This document shows, piece after piece, positions 25,641-32,118 of a stretch of 64,000 nucleotides of DNA. The notes beneath the pieces are model-generated. The model worked only from the letters and a program-made list of their open reading frames with translations, made no database searches and had not been told where the DNA came from. The DNA is from Lacrimispora amygdalina (GTDB lineage Bacteria; Bacillota; Clostridia; Lachnospirales; Lachnospiraceae). Each line of letters begins with the position of its first letter. Positions within the stretch are counted from its first letter, which is position 1. The DNA lies in assembly GCF_900205965.1 (NCBI RefSeq), contig NZ_OAOF01000014.1, forward strand, positions 84,048 to 148,047, written 5' to 3'. A program made the translations under genes and the position numbers.

Positions 25641-26060
25641 TTACTTTAACCTTATGTCCTCCATGGACACGTCTTCCCCCTTATTTTTCAAGAAAAACAT
25701 CTGGTATTCCGCCTGAAAAATCAATTTTCCATTTTCAAATTTACCATTTCTGCTGACACAGCCCATAGACATCCCATTCTCCATAGAAACAAATTCCAGA
25801 TGCTCCATTAACAATTCCAGAACATGATACTGGTCTTGACAGGACTCTTCTGTATCCATTGGATGGTAATTAACAAATAGTCCTATGGAACAACAGTATC
25901 GGTTTCCATTGACACATTTTTCCGACACCTGTGAGATACCGGCTTCAAGACAGGATTCCTTTTCCCCTTCTTCTATTTGACCTGACACAATTTTTTTATC
26001 AGGAAAAATAACATTCAGCTTTCCAATTACAGAATCCATAATCTGGCTATACATTATCAA
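25641..26060 (-). CDS. Tail terminator family protein (XkdJ/DUF6838-like)
   Basis: This 139-residue protein fits the tail terminator family that caps the tube-sheath end. It has an N-terminal helix (YSQIMDSVIGKLNVIFPDKK), strands with IVSGQIEEG and RYCCSIGLFVNYHP, a helix (QDQYHVLELLMEHLEF) and a final strand (FQAEYQMFFLKNKGE). It is the first structural gene of the minus-strand operon. The start is TTG at 26060, six bases after GAGGGG, or ATG at 26054; the TTG has better spacing. In a headless particle a terminator would close the tail top. Confidence 0.65.
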   Translation of the reverse strand: MIMYSQIMDSVIGKLNVIFPDKKIVSGQIEEGEKESCLEAGISQVSEKCVNGNRYCCSIGLFVNYHPMDTEESCQDQYHVLELLMEHLEFVSMENGMSMGCVSRNGKFENGKLIFQAEYQMFFLKNKGEDVSMEDIRLK

Positions 26061-26063
26061 CCA

Positions 26064-26309
26064 TCACCCCTCTTCTGTTTTTGTAGTCTTTTTGTCTACT
26101 TCATCATTAAAAAAAATATCCCTCATTTCCTCTAACGACGCAATCCCAAGCAATTCACACAGCAATTTGATCTCCCCCGCCTTAAACTGGCTCTTATTCC
26201 ATAACTTTCTCCGAAACCCATAGCAGGATAAGTGAAGCCTGTCTGCAATCCACCCCTTTTTCAGCCCGGATTTTCTGATTAACTCATTTAGCCGAACCGT
26301 ATTTGTCAT
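26064..26309 (-). CDS. Small HTH regulator of the tail operon
   Basis: This 81-residue protein has a helix-turn-helix of the Cro/phage-regulator type (RLNELIRKSGLKKGWIADRL, LSCYGFRRKLWN, then GEIKLLCELLGI). It starts ATG at 26309 behind GGAGGAAG and is the first gene of the minus-strand transcript. It lies just downstream of a promoter and a 19-base repeat that also occurs inside its own 3' end. A Cro- or activator-like role in setting tail expression is likely. Whether it represses or activates cannot be told from sequence. Confidence 0.8.
   Translation of the reverse strand: MTNTVRLNELIRKSGLKKGWIADRLHLSCYGFRRKLWNKSQFKAGEIKLLCELLGIASLEEMRDIFFNDEVDKKTTKTEEG
26081..26099. repeat. 19-bp repeat, copy 1 (candidate operator)
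   Basis: TTGTAGTCTTTTTGTCTAC occurs here, within the last codons of the small HTH gene, and identically at 26324-26342. The inner part is an imperfect dyad GTAGNC-N5-GNCTAC. An exact repeat of this length placed at both ends of a regulator gene suggests a regulator-binding site. Confidence 0.6.
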
Positions 26310-26323
26310 TTCTTCCTCCTTTC

Positions 26324-26342
26324 TTGTAGTCTTTTTGTCTAC
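26324..26342. repeat. 19-bp repeat, copy 2 (candidate operator at tail promoter)
   Basis: The second exact copy lies just after the -10 box of the minus-strand promoter, at the expected transcription start and before the ribosome site of the small HTH gene. A protein bound here would block the tail operon. Confidence 0.65.
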
Positions 26343-26348
26343 ACCACA

Positions 26349-26377
26349 ATCATACTCTGTTGTTTCTGTTTTGTCAA
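26349..26377 (-). promoter_or_regulatory. Tail operon promoter
   Basis: On the minus strand TTGACA (26377-26372), a 17-base spacer and TATGAT (26354-26349) point toward the small HTH and structural genes. Transcription would start near 26342, inside the 19-bp repeat. Confidence 0.75.
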
Positions 26378-26395
26378 CACTTTTCTATTTTTTTG

Positions 26396-26424
26396 TTGAA
26401 CACAGTTCTACTGCATGGTATAAT
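26396..26424 (+). promoter_or_regulatory. Repressor promoter
   Basis: TTGAAC (26396-26401), a 17-base spacer and a perfect TATAAT (26419-26424) precede the XRE repressor gene. An 11-base palindrome GAACACAGTTC (26398-26408) overlaps the -35 box and may be an operator. Confidence 0.75.
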
Positions 26425-26444
26425 ACATTTAAGGAGGTGATCCT

Positions 26445-26906
26445 ATGGACATCGGTCAGATCATAAAACAAAGAAGGGAAGAACTGGGAATGTCTCAGGA
26501 AGAACTTGCGCAAAAGGCGGGTTATAAATCCCGTTCTTCCATTAACAAGATAGAAGTGGACGGCAGAGGACTTCCCCAGTCTAAGATAACTGCCATCGCA
26601 AAAGCGCTGAAAACAACTCCCGCTTTTCTTATGGGATGGGAGGAGACAGAGAATACCACCCTTGGCGAATCCGCAAAAGAAATGCTGAATAATTTTCAAA
26701 AGCTGAATGATTATGGACAGAAAGAAGCATTAAAAAGGGTTAGTGAAATGGTACACATCCCCCAGTATTCCAAATCCGGCTCTGTTGTACAACCGATAAA
26801 GCCAGATCCCCGGTCTTATTTACAGCCGGTTGCCGCTCATGAACGGACAGATATCGAAGTGACAGAAGAAATGAAGCAGTATGATGATGCCTTTTTCGAT
26901 GAATAA
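26445..26906 (+). CDS. XRE-family repressor (CI-like)
   Basis: This 153-residue repressor starts with a helix-turn-helix (DIGQIIKQRREELGMSQEEL, AQKAGYKSRSSINKIEVDG, LPQSKITAIAKAL). A linker follows, ending in an acidic tail (TDIEVTEEMKQYDDAFFDE). Its ribosome site AAGGAGGTGATCCT is a near-perfect complement to the 16S rRNA end. It is divergent from the tail operon and likely its main repressor. The C-terminus lacks the LexA/CI serine peptidase domain, so derepression would need the ImmA-like protein next door rather than RecA-driven autocleavage. Confidence 0.9.
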   Translation: MDIGQIIKQRREELGMSQEELAQKAGYKSRSSINKIEVDGRGLPQSKITAIAKALKTTPAFLMGWEETENTTLGESAKEMLNNFQKLNDYGQKEALKRVSEMVHIPQYSKSGSVVQPIKPDPRSYLQPVAAHERTDIEVTEEMKQYDDAFFDE

Positions 26907-26932
26907 AGAATAAACTCGTTGAGGTGATTTGT

Positions 26933-27388
26933 TTGAATTATGACATATTATTAGAAGAAGCAGAATCTGATGGAATTCTGATTAAAGAAAAACCGTTAGT
27001 CGCAAATGATGGACGGATCAGAGGAGATCATATCCTGATCCGGCAGAATATGCCCGGATGCCAGAAGGCCTGCGTTCTGGCGGAAGAGCTTGGACATTAT
27101 TACACCACTGCCGGAAACATTCTGGACCAGTCCGATGTTTCTAACCGGAAACAGGAGCGTACCGCCCGTCTGTGGGCTTACAACAAGATGATTACATTGG
27201 AAAAGCTGGTTACGGCTAAAGAAGCCGGATGCCGGAATAGCTATGAAATCGCAGAGCACTTAGATGTAACGGAAGAATTTTTGCTGGAAGCACTGGAATG
27301 CTATCACACAAAATACGGGAAAGGTTTGCAGAAGGACTGCTATTTAATCTTTTTTGAGCCATTTAATATCTATAAAATGATTGAATAG
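26933..27388 (+). CDS. ImmA/IrrE-family protein
   Basis: ImmA proteins are metallopeptidases that cleave cognate phage-type repressors in ICEBs1-like systems. This 151-residue protein follows the XRE gene by 26 bases. The active-site helix reads KACVLAEELGHYYTTAGNIL, so the usual HExxH is EELGH, with glutamate where the first histidine is expected. This variant is frequent in Firmicute relatives. The start is TTG at 26933, six bases after GAGGTG; the GTG at 26924 lies inside that ribosome site. Further on RTARLWAYNKMITLEKL and AEHLDVTEEFLLEAL are typical of the C-terminal part. Confidence 0.85.
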   Translation: MNYDILLEEAESDGILIKEKPLVANDGRIRGDHILIRQNMPGCQKACVLAEELGHYYTTAGNILDQSDVSNRKQERTARLWAYNKMITLEKLVTAKEAGCRNSYEIAEHLDVTEEFLLEALECYHTKYGKGLQKDCYLIFFEPFNIYKMIE

Positions 27389-27444
27389 TTTTTTTTATCG
27401 TATTATAGGCATAGTTATCATATATTATCCAGAGGTGATCTTAC

Positions 27445-27657
27445 ATGCAATCTTGTGAACTCGTAGCGCTTGTGTCATCCATCGCCTGCTGCCTGGCGAA
27501 AGACCGCTCTGCCGCTGAAATTGCTCTGCTAAGTAGTATTTTCAATCAGCTTAGTGACACTCTGGAGACTATTGCTGCCCATCAGTTGCTCTGTAGTGGA
27601 GACAAGGATGTTGAAGATATCTTTTTTTTCCAAAGTAAACAGGAAAACCAGGAGTGA
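27445..27657 (+). CDS. Small conserved protein (DUF6774-like, 70 aa)
   Basis: This 70-residue protein has a cysteine-containing helical start (SCELVALVSSIACCLAKDRS), EIALLSSIFNQLSDTLETIAA and a short acidic end. It resembles the DUF6774 group of small Clostridial proteins. It lies 56 bases after the ImmA-like gene with its own ribosome site (AGAGGTGAT), and its stop lies within the terminator stem. Function is unknown. Being a common chromosomal gene in this family, it may belong to the old rpsT-holA neighbourhood rather than the tailocin. Confidence 0.75.
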   Translation: MQSCELVALVSSIACCLAKDRSAAEIALLSSIFNQLSDTLETIAAHQLLCSGDKDVEDIFFFQSKQENQE

Positions 27658-27703
27658 TAAGGAACTACTCAGCCGTTCCTTATTCTCCTGGTTTTCAGTT
27701 TTT
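27642..27703. terminator. Bidirectional terminator between tailocin regulators and holA
   Basis: GAAAACCAGGAG with ATAAGGAAC (27642-27666) pairs with GTTCCTTAT and CTCCTGGTTTTC (27675-27696), a long, nearly perfect stem. It is flanked by T runs on both strands (TTTTTATAC; TTTTCCTGTTT). It overlaps the last codons of the upstream gene and lies between converging genes. Confidence 0.85.
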
Positions 27704-27718
27704 ATACAACCCGTTTTC

Positions 27719-28690
27719 TTAATATGCTGCCGTAAGTAAAAGCTCCACTGCCAGACGGTCCGAAAGCCGCCCCGTCTTTACTGCCTCTTCAGCCTCCACG
27801 CAGGTATTCACATAGGAGAGAATCTGCTCCTTTGAAAAAGTTCTGGCCTGGGGCATCAGTTTACCTGCCGCAAAAGGCGGTATTTTAAGCCTAGATGCGA
27901 TACCACTCTTGTCCATCCCCTTTCCCATCAGTTCCTTAACCTGCAGCAGCTGATTAAACTGTCTGGCTATGAGAAACAGGATTCTCATGGGCGGCTCTTT
28001 TAATGTGAGTAAATCTTCATAAAGCGCAAGAGCCTTTTTTGTCTGTCGGTTAACGATGGAATTAACCATTTCAAATATCTTATTGGCAGTCCGTTCCGTA
28101 CAGATTGCCGCTACATCTTCATTCGTTATCACTTCTCGTCCCAGGGTGAAGCTGATTAGTTTTTCTAACTCCATCCGGATGTTCTCCATATCGTCTCCGG
28201 TCATACTCAGAAACAGTTCCATGGTCTGCCCTGTCACCTTCTTTCCTTCTCTGGAGAGAAGTGTTCCCGCCCATTTAGCAAGCTGGCCTATATCCTGACG
28301 CTCCATCTCTGCCGCATAGCCCAGTTCCTTTATCTTTTTAAACATTCGGCCTCTTTTATCCACTTCTGATTCCACAAACACCATGCAGGTTGTATCCGGA
28401 ATCTGGGGAAGGTAAGAAACCAGCTCCTCAGCCGGGGATTTGAAAAATCCGCTGTCTTCCACCAATATCATTCGCTTCTCAGAAAAAAATGGCATGGTAT
28501 CAGCTAAACTGATCAGCTCCTTTACATCAATGGACTTTCCGCCAAACTGATTGAAATTCATGGTATCTCCCTGGGTTATAGCCGATTTGAGCTGATTTTT
28601 ATAGCTGTTTTTTAAAAAGGCTTCCTCCCCGTATAAAAGATAAACCGGCTTAAAACTACGATCCTTAATATCCTGATTCAGCGTCTGCAT
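27719..28690 (-). CDS. holA: DNA polymerase III subunit delta
   Basis: The delta subunit opens the sliding clamp in the clamp loader. The 323 residues are usual length. Motifs are FKPVYLLYGEEAFLKNSYK, NFNQFGGKSIDVKEL, MPFFSEKRMILVEDSGFFKS, DTTCMVFVESEVDKR and a C-terminal collar (AARQFNQLLQVKELMGKG-type, AVELLLTAAY). It follows comEC by 20 bases on the same strand, a pair seen in many Firmicutes. Confidence 0.95.
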   Translation of the reverse strand: MQTLNQDIKDRSFKPVYLLYGEEAFLKNSYKNQLKSAITQGDTMNFNQFGGKSIDVKELISLADTMPFFSEKRMILVEDSGFFKSPAEELVSYLPQIPDTTCMVFVESEVDKRGRMFKKIKELGYAAEMERQDIGQLAKWAGTLLSREGKKVTGQTMELFLSMTGDDMENIRMELEKLISFTLGREVITNEDVAAICTERTANKIFEMVNSIVNRQTKKALALYEDLLTLKEPPMRILFLIARQFNQLLQVKELMGKGMDKSGIASRLKIPPFAAGKLMPQARTFSKEQILSYVNTCVEAEEAVKTGRLSDRLAVELLLTAAY

Positions 28691-28710
28691 GTAATGTATC
28701 TCTCCTTTTC

Positions 28711-31005
28711 CTATCTTTCATTATACCCAGCCTTCCGGTTTCCGTCAACGAAAGTTGAAAAACCAATCCTGCTTCCATCCGTTACCAGTCTGACCGCTCC
28801 GCTCTCTCCCGTCTGAAAAACCGTAACGTTCCGCTTACTCAAACGGTTTAACACTTCTTTATGAGGGTGTCCGTATGAGTTACCCTGACCGTAGGAAATA
28901 ACAGACCAATGGGGAGATACTGCATCAAGAAACGGTTCACTGGAAGAATACTTAGAGCCGTGATGGGCAATTTTCAGAACATTTACTTCCCCCAGGTAAT
29001 TCCCTTCTTTCTTTCCAAGAAGGCGCTGTTCCTCTGTCTCCCCCATATCTCCGGTAAACAGTATATGGCAATTTTCGTAGTCCATTTTAAGGACCTGGGA
29101 TTCTCCGTTGGTATCTGCCGGGGTTTCCTCTTTGCCGGGATAAAGGCAGGTAATGGAAAGCGCTCCGATTCTCATATAATCTCCTCCAGTTATATACCGC
29201 ACACTGGTTCCCCGCTTTCCTGCCAGCGCATCCAGGGACTGAATGGATTCATCGTCTCTCCCATGATAAGGCAGAAACAGATTCCCGATTCGTATGTCTT
29301 CATTATTTTCCAGAAGGTATTTTACTCCGCTTAAATGATCCAGATCCCCATGACTGACAAATGCGTAATCAATTACAGAAATACCAAGAGATTTTAAACA
29401 GGGAGCAAGTGTGTACTCTCCCAGAGACTTCTTTGAAGAGCTGCCGCCATCAACCAGTATACATACGTCTTCTGTCCGCAGTAAAATTCCATCTCCCTGC
29501 CCCACATCAAGAAACCAAGCCTCCAGCCCCTTTACGGGGCGAGGCAGAAAAATCACTATAGACAGGAGGTAAATTCCCATTAAGAAAAAAAGCTTCCCCC
29601 AATACGGAATTAACCATTTATCCGCTTTCTTTTTTAATAATCCAATAATAACCATACTACCTGTAAGAAATACCGCGTAAGCAGCAAGCACCACCAAGCC
29701 AGGTCTTCCCAAAATAAGATTATTCCCAGGCAGCCCGCCTGCGGCATTTAATAGGATCTCATAAAGAGACAGTATATAATGCCCGGTTCCTGCAGCCGCA
29801 GTTCCCAAAACAGGGCTTAAGGTACCAAAAACAATCACCCCAAGACCGGAACTAAGAACTCCTCCCATAAGGGGAATTACCAGAAGGTTAAGTACCAGAC
29901 CGTAAGGAGGCATCTGATAAAAATGAAAGGCCGTTACAGGCAGAATAATCATCTGGACAGCGAAGCAGGCAGAAAAACTCCTGGCAGACAGACCTTCCTT
30001 TCCCAGCCAGCTGCTAAGATAAGGAGCTGCTCCTCCAATTGCAAAAACAGCACCAAAAGACAGCTGAACGCCTCCCTGCATAATCAGATACGGGGAATAA
30101 AAACCTTGAAAAAGCAGAGCCATCGAAGCGGCAGATAATAAATCGTATGTTCTGCCAAGACAGGCAGCATAGAATCCGGCACTCATCATTATACCTGCCC
30201 TTATAACAGAAGGGCTTGCACCGGTTAACATGCCGTATAAAATAAGGAGACCCGTACTCACAAGACCAGCTTCCCAAAAACCAGCTCCTGCCTTTCTCAC
30301 CAGTTTGTAGAAGGACAGACCTATGAGTGACATGTGAAGACCACTGATAGCAAGGAGATGTGCAATGCCGTTTCTCTGATACAGATCCTTAATCTGACTG
30401 GAAATTCCCATTTTGTCTCCCAGTACTGCAGCAGCGAAAATCCCGGCATCCTCTTTTGATGCATCCCGGTAGAGAAGCTCCTTACTTCGCATCTTTAGAC
30501 CTCTCAGATACTCCAATAGCGGTGATTTGGAAGGATCCGTAACCTGGATCTCCTCCGCAGACAGGCGGCAATCCAGCCCCTGGGATTGATAGTAATTTTT
30601 AAAATCAAACTCTCCGGGGTTTCTTGCCTGGGAAAAAAGCTGGATCTCTCCGCGTACTGTTACGGTCTGCCCGATCCCCAATTGTTCCCAGGAAGGACCG
30701 TTTTCTTTTTTCAGGGAAACCAACAGCCCGGAAGCTTCATAAGGAACTGCCTCCCATTTACCGAACCGGAATATTCTCAACCGGTTATGCTTTAATACGA
30801 GCTGTGCCTCTCCCTCATCTTCCTCAATGGAGGAAATTCTTCCCTGAGCTTCTGTGTAACAAGACGAGATTTGATCAAGTATCTTATCCCGCTCTCTCCA
30901 TTTCTCCGTTTCCGCGTCAGCACGTGCCGCTCCCAGATAGAAAAAAATCAGAGGCAGAAAGACCCAAAGCGGGGTTCTGCCTCTTCTGCAACCACAAAAA
31001 ATCAT
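28711..31005 (-). CDS. comEC: ComEC/Rec2 DNA-uptake channel protein
   Basis: ComEC forms the membrane channel for DNA uptake in competence. The protein shows an N-terminal OB-like domain (residues ~50-150), the competence domain with LLAISGLHMSLIGL and many membrane segments. A C-terminal metallo-beta-lactamase domain has SHGDLDHLSG, GDMGE and IAHHGSKYSS (around residues 545-720). From the first ATG (31005) it has 764 residues. The frame stays open 36 codons further upstream and encodes a hydrophobic segment starting KRPLCLIAGG, but no ATG, GTG or TTG is available there. An ATA at 31113, nine bases after AGGAGG, is a candidate start. No other competence genes are in view. Confidence 0.93.
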   Translation of the reverse strand: MIFCGCRRGRTPLWVFLPLIFFYLGAARADAETEKWRERDKILDQISSCYTEAQGRISSIEEDEGEAQLVLKHNRLRIFRFGKWEAVPYEASGLLVSLKKENGPSWEQLGIGQTVTVRGEIQLFSQARNPGEFDFKNYYQSQGLDCRLSAEEIQVTDPSKSPLLEYLRGLKMRSKELLYRDASKEDAGIFAAAVLGDKMGISSQIKDLYQRNGIAHLLAISGLHMSLIGLSFYKLVRKAGAGFWEAGLVSTGLLILYGMLTGASPSVIRAGIMMSAGFYAACLGRTYDLLSAASMALLFQGFYSPYLIMQGGVQLSFGAVFAIGGAAPYLSSWLGKEGLSARSFSACFAVQMIILPVTAFHFYQMPPYGLVLNLLVIPLMGGVLSSGLGVIVFGTLSPVLGTAAAGTGHYILSLYEILLNAAGGLPGNNLILGRPGLVVLAAYAVFLTGSMVIIGLLKKKADKWLIPYWGKLFFLMGIYLLSIVIFLPRPVKGLEAWFLDVGQGDGILLRTEDVCILVDGGSSSKKSLGEYTLAPCLKSLGISVIDYAFVSHGDLDHLSGVKYLLENNEDIRIGNLFLPYHGRDDESIQSLDALAGKRGTSVRYITGGDYMRIGALSITCLYPGKEETPADTNGESQVLKMDYENCHILFTGDMGETEEQRLLGKKEGNYLGEVNVLKIAHHGSKYSSSEPFLDAVSPHWSVISYGQGNSYGHPHKEVLNRLSKRNVTVFQTGESGAVRLVTDGSRIGFSTFVDGNRKAGYNER

Positions 31006-31112
31006 CCCGGCGGCAATCAGCGCCGGAAGAAAAAGCCAAGATGTCAGAGCCAGCAGTACGGCAGTCTCTCCAAGTACAAATCCCCCTGCGATCAGACATA
31101 ATGGACGTTTTA

Positions 31113-32102
31113 TTAATTTGTTCCTCCTGTTTCTTCTGTATTTTCTGTAGATTCCTCATTCTCTTCATTATAATCCAGATTCCGCTCAAACAACTGGTTT
31201 AGGGAAATGGAGTCCCGAAACATCACTTCCTGGGAACCATTGACTGTGATCTGGACCTTATTGACAGATGATACCGCAGCCAGTGAATTCACAATGGAAT
31301 AGATGGGAATGTATTCCTTTACATCCAAAGTATTATTTAAAAATGAAGAGTCAAAATTAATATAACAAACATTTTCATTCACAGATACATTTAACAGCTT
31401 GGTGTCCTTTGGCAGTGTTGGGTTTAATCCCGGCCTGCTTGGACCAGCTATCAGCTGTTCAATAACCAGTTTTTCCAGAGAAGTATTGATGTTATGAACC
31501 ACTTCTCTTGTCTCGCGAACCAGCTTTTCCCCATTTTCATCCGAAAAGTATAAAGAAAGCTCTGTTTTTTCAAATGAGTTAACGTTGCTGATGTTATCGA
31601 TAAAATCCGTACTCTGCATAGGCCCGATGGGATTTCCTGCGTTATCCAGAAGAGGCTGCTCTGCTGTATAGATCGTCACGTATGCGATCCCGTCAATCTG
31701 TGTTAATGTTCTGACCAGAGCCGCTCTGCACAGAATCTCCCTGGTGCTGTTCATCATGGCGTAATTATTATCAAAATACAGGTATAAAACCGTATCCTCC
31801 AGCTTATACTTCTCAAACCCCACCTTGTCCGGTACTGCTGCCTGCCGGTCCAGATCCTTTGGTACGTTGCGGAGCTGCATCATAAGATTTTTAATTTTCC
31901 AATCTGTATCCGTTCCCGGATCATCTGAAGGCTTCTCAGGCATAGTATATTGCTGAGGCTCCATTTTGGTCATAGCCGAATTCAAATAGTAGATCTGATA
32001 AAGCTTTCCGCTCTCTGTATGTTCTTCAGGCGCCCTTCCTGCACAGCCGGATAAGCATATCATAGTCAGCAGGAAGATTACTATACCAGTTAATCGCTTC
32101 AT
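31113..32102 (-). CDS. GerMN-domain lipoprotein
   Basis: The start is ATG at 32102 behind AGGAGGAACAGG, giving 329 residues. It has a lipoprotein signal with lipobox LSGC (residues ~17-21). Two GerMN (sporulation/spore germination) domains follow: KVGFEKYKLEDTVLYLYFDN with FVTLT-like strands, and GLNPTLPKDTKLLNVSVNEN with VCYINFDSSFLN. GerMN is found in GerM and LpqB-type proteins. The C-terminal tail is glutamate/threonine-rich. It follows the histidine kinase by 16 bases, so it may act as extracytoplasmic partner of that sensor, as LpqB does for MtrB. The sequence upstream of 32102 overlaps the kinase and is rejected as coding. Confidence 0.85.
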   Translation of the reverse strand: MKRLTGIVIFLLTMICLSGCAGRAPEEHTESGKLYQIYYLNSAMTKMEPQQYTMPEKPSDDPGTDTDWKIKNLMMQLRNVPKDLDRQAAVPDKVGFEKYKLEDTVLYLYFDNNYAMMNSTREILCRAALVRTLTQIDGIAYVTIYTAEQPLLDNAGNPIGPMQSTDFIDNISNVNSFEKTELSLYFSDENGEKLVRETREVVHNINTSLEKLVIEQLIAGPSRPGLNPTLPKDTKLLNVSVNENVCYINFDSSFLNNTLDVKEYIPIYSIVNSLAAVSSVNKVQITVNGSQEVMFRDSISLNQLFERNLDYNEENEESTENTEETGGTN

Positions 32103-32118
32103 CCTGTTCCTCCTGTTC

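Larger units (their letters stand above)
11661..27657. mobile_element. Headless contractile phage-tail locus (R-type tailocin candidate)
   Basis: About 16 kb between rpsT and holA contains, on the minus strand, tail terminator, sheath, tube, tail chaperones, tape measure, LysM hub protein and XkdQ/R/S/T/U baseplate proteins. Tail fibre, holin and amidase follow, in PBSX order. A divergent regulator with an ImmA-like partner sits at the upstream end. I find no terminase, portal, capsid, head-tail connector, replication or integrase gene, and no flanking att repeat. Diffocins and other R-type bacteriocins share this make-up. The minimal size and intact structural frames argue for a domesticated particle rather than random prophage decay, although fibre-side fragments are broken. 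Confidence 0.85.

Noticed and set aside
26398..26408. LexA/DinR box GAACACAGTTC at the repressor promoter
   Set aside because: Spacing between GAAC and GTTC is 3, not 4 as in the Firmicute SOS box; kept only as a possible repressor site.
11661..27657. Intact or inducible prophage
   Set aside because: No terminase, portal, capsid, replication or integrase genes and no att repeats.
30624..31202. 192-codon plus-strand frame opposite comEC
   Set aside because: It is antisense to comEC, has no ribosome site, and reads as composition shadow.
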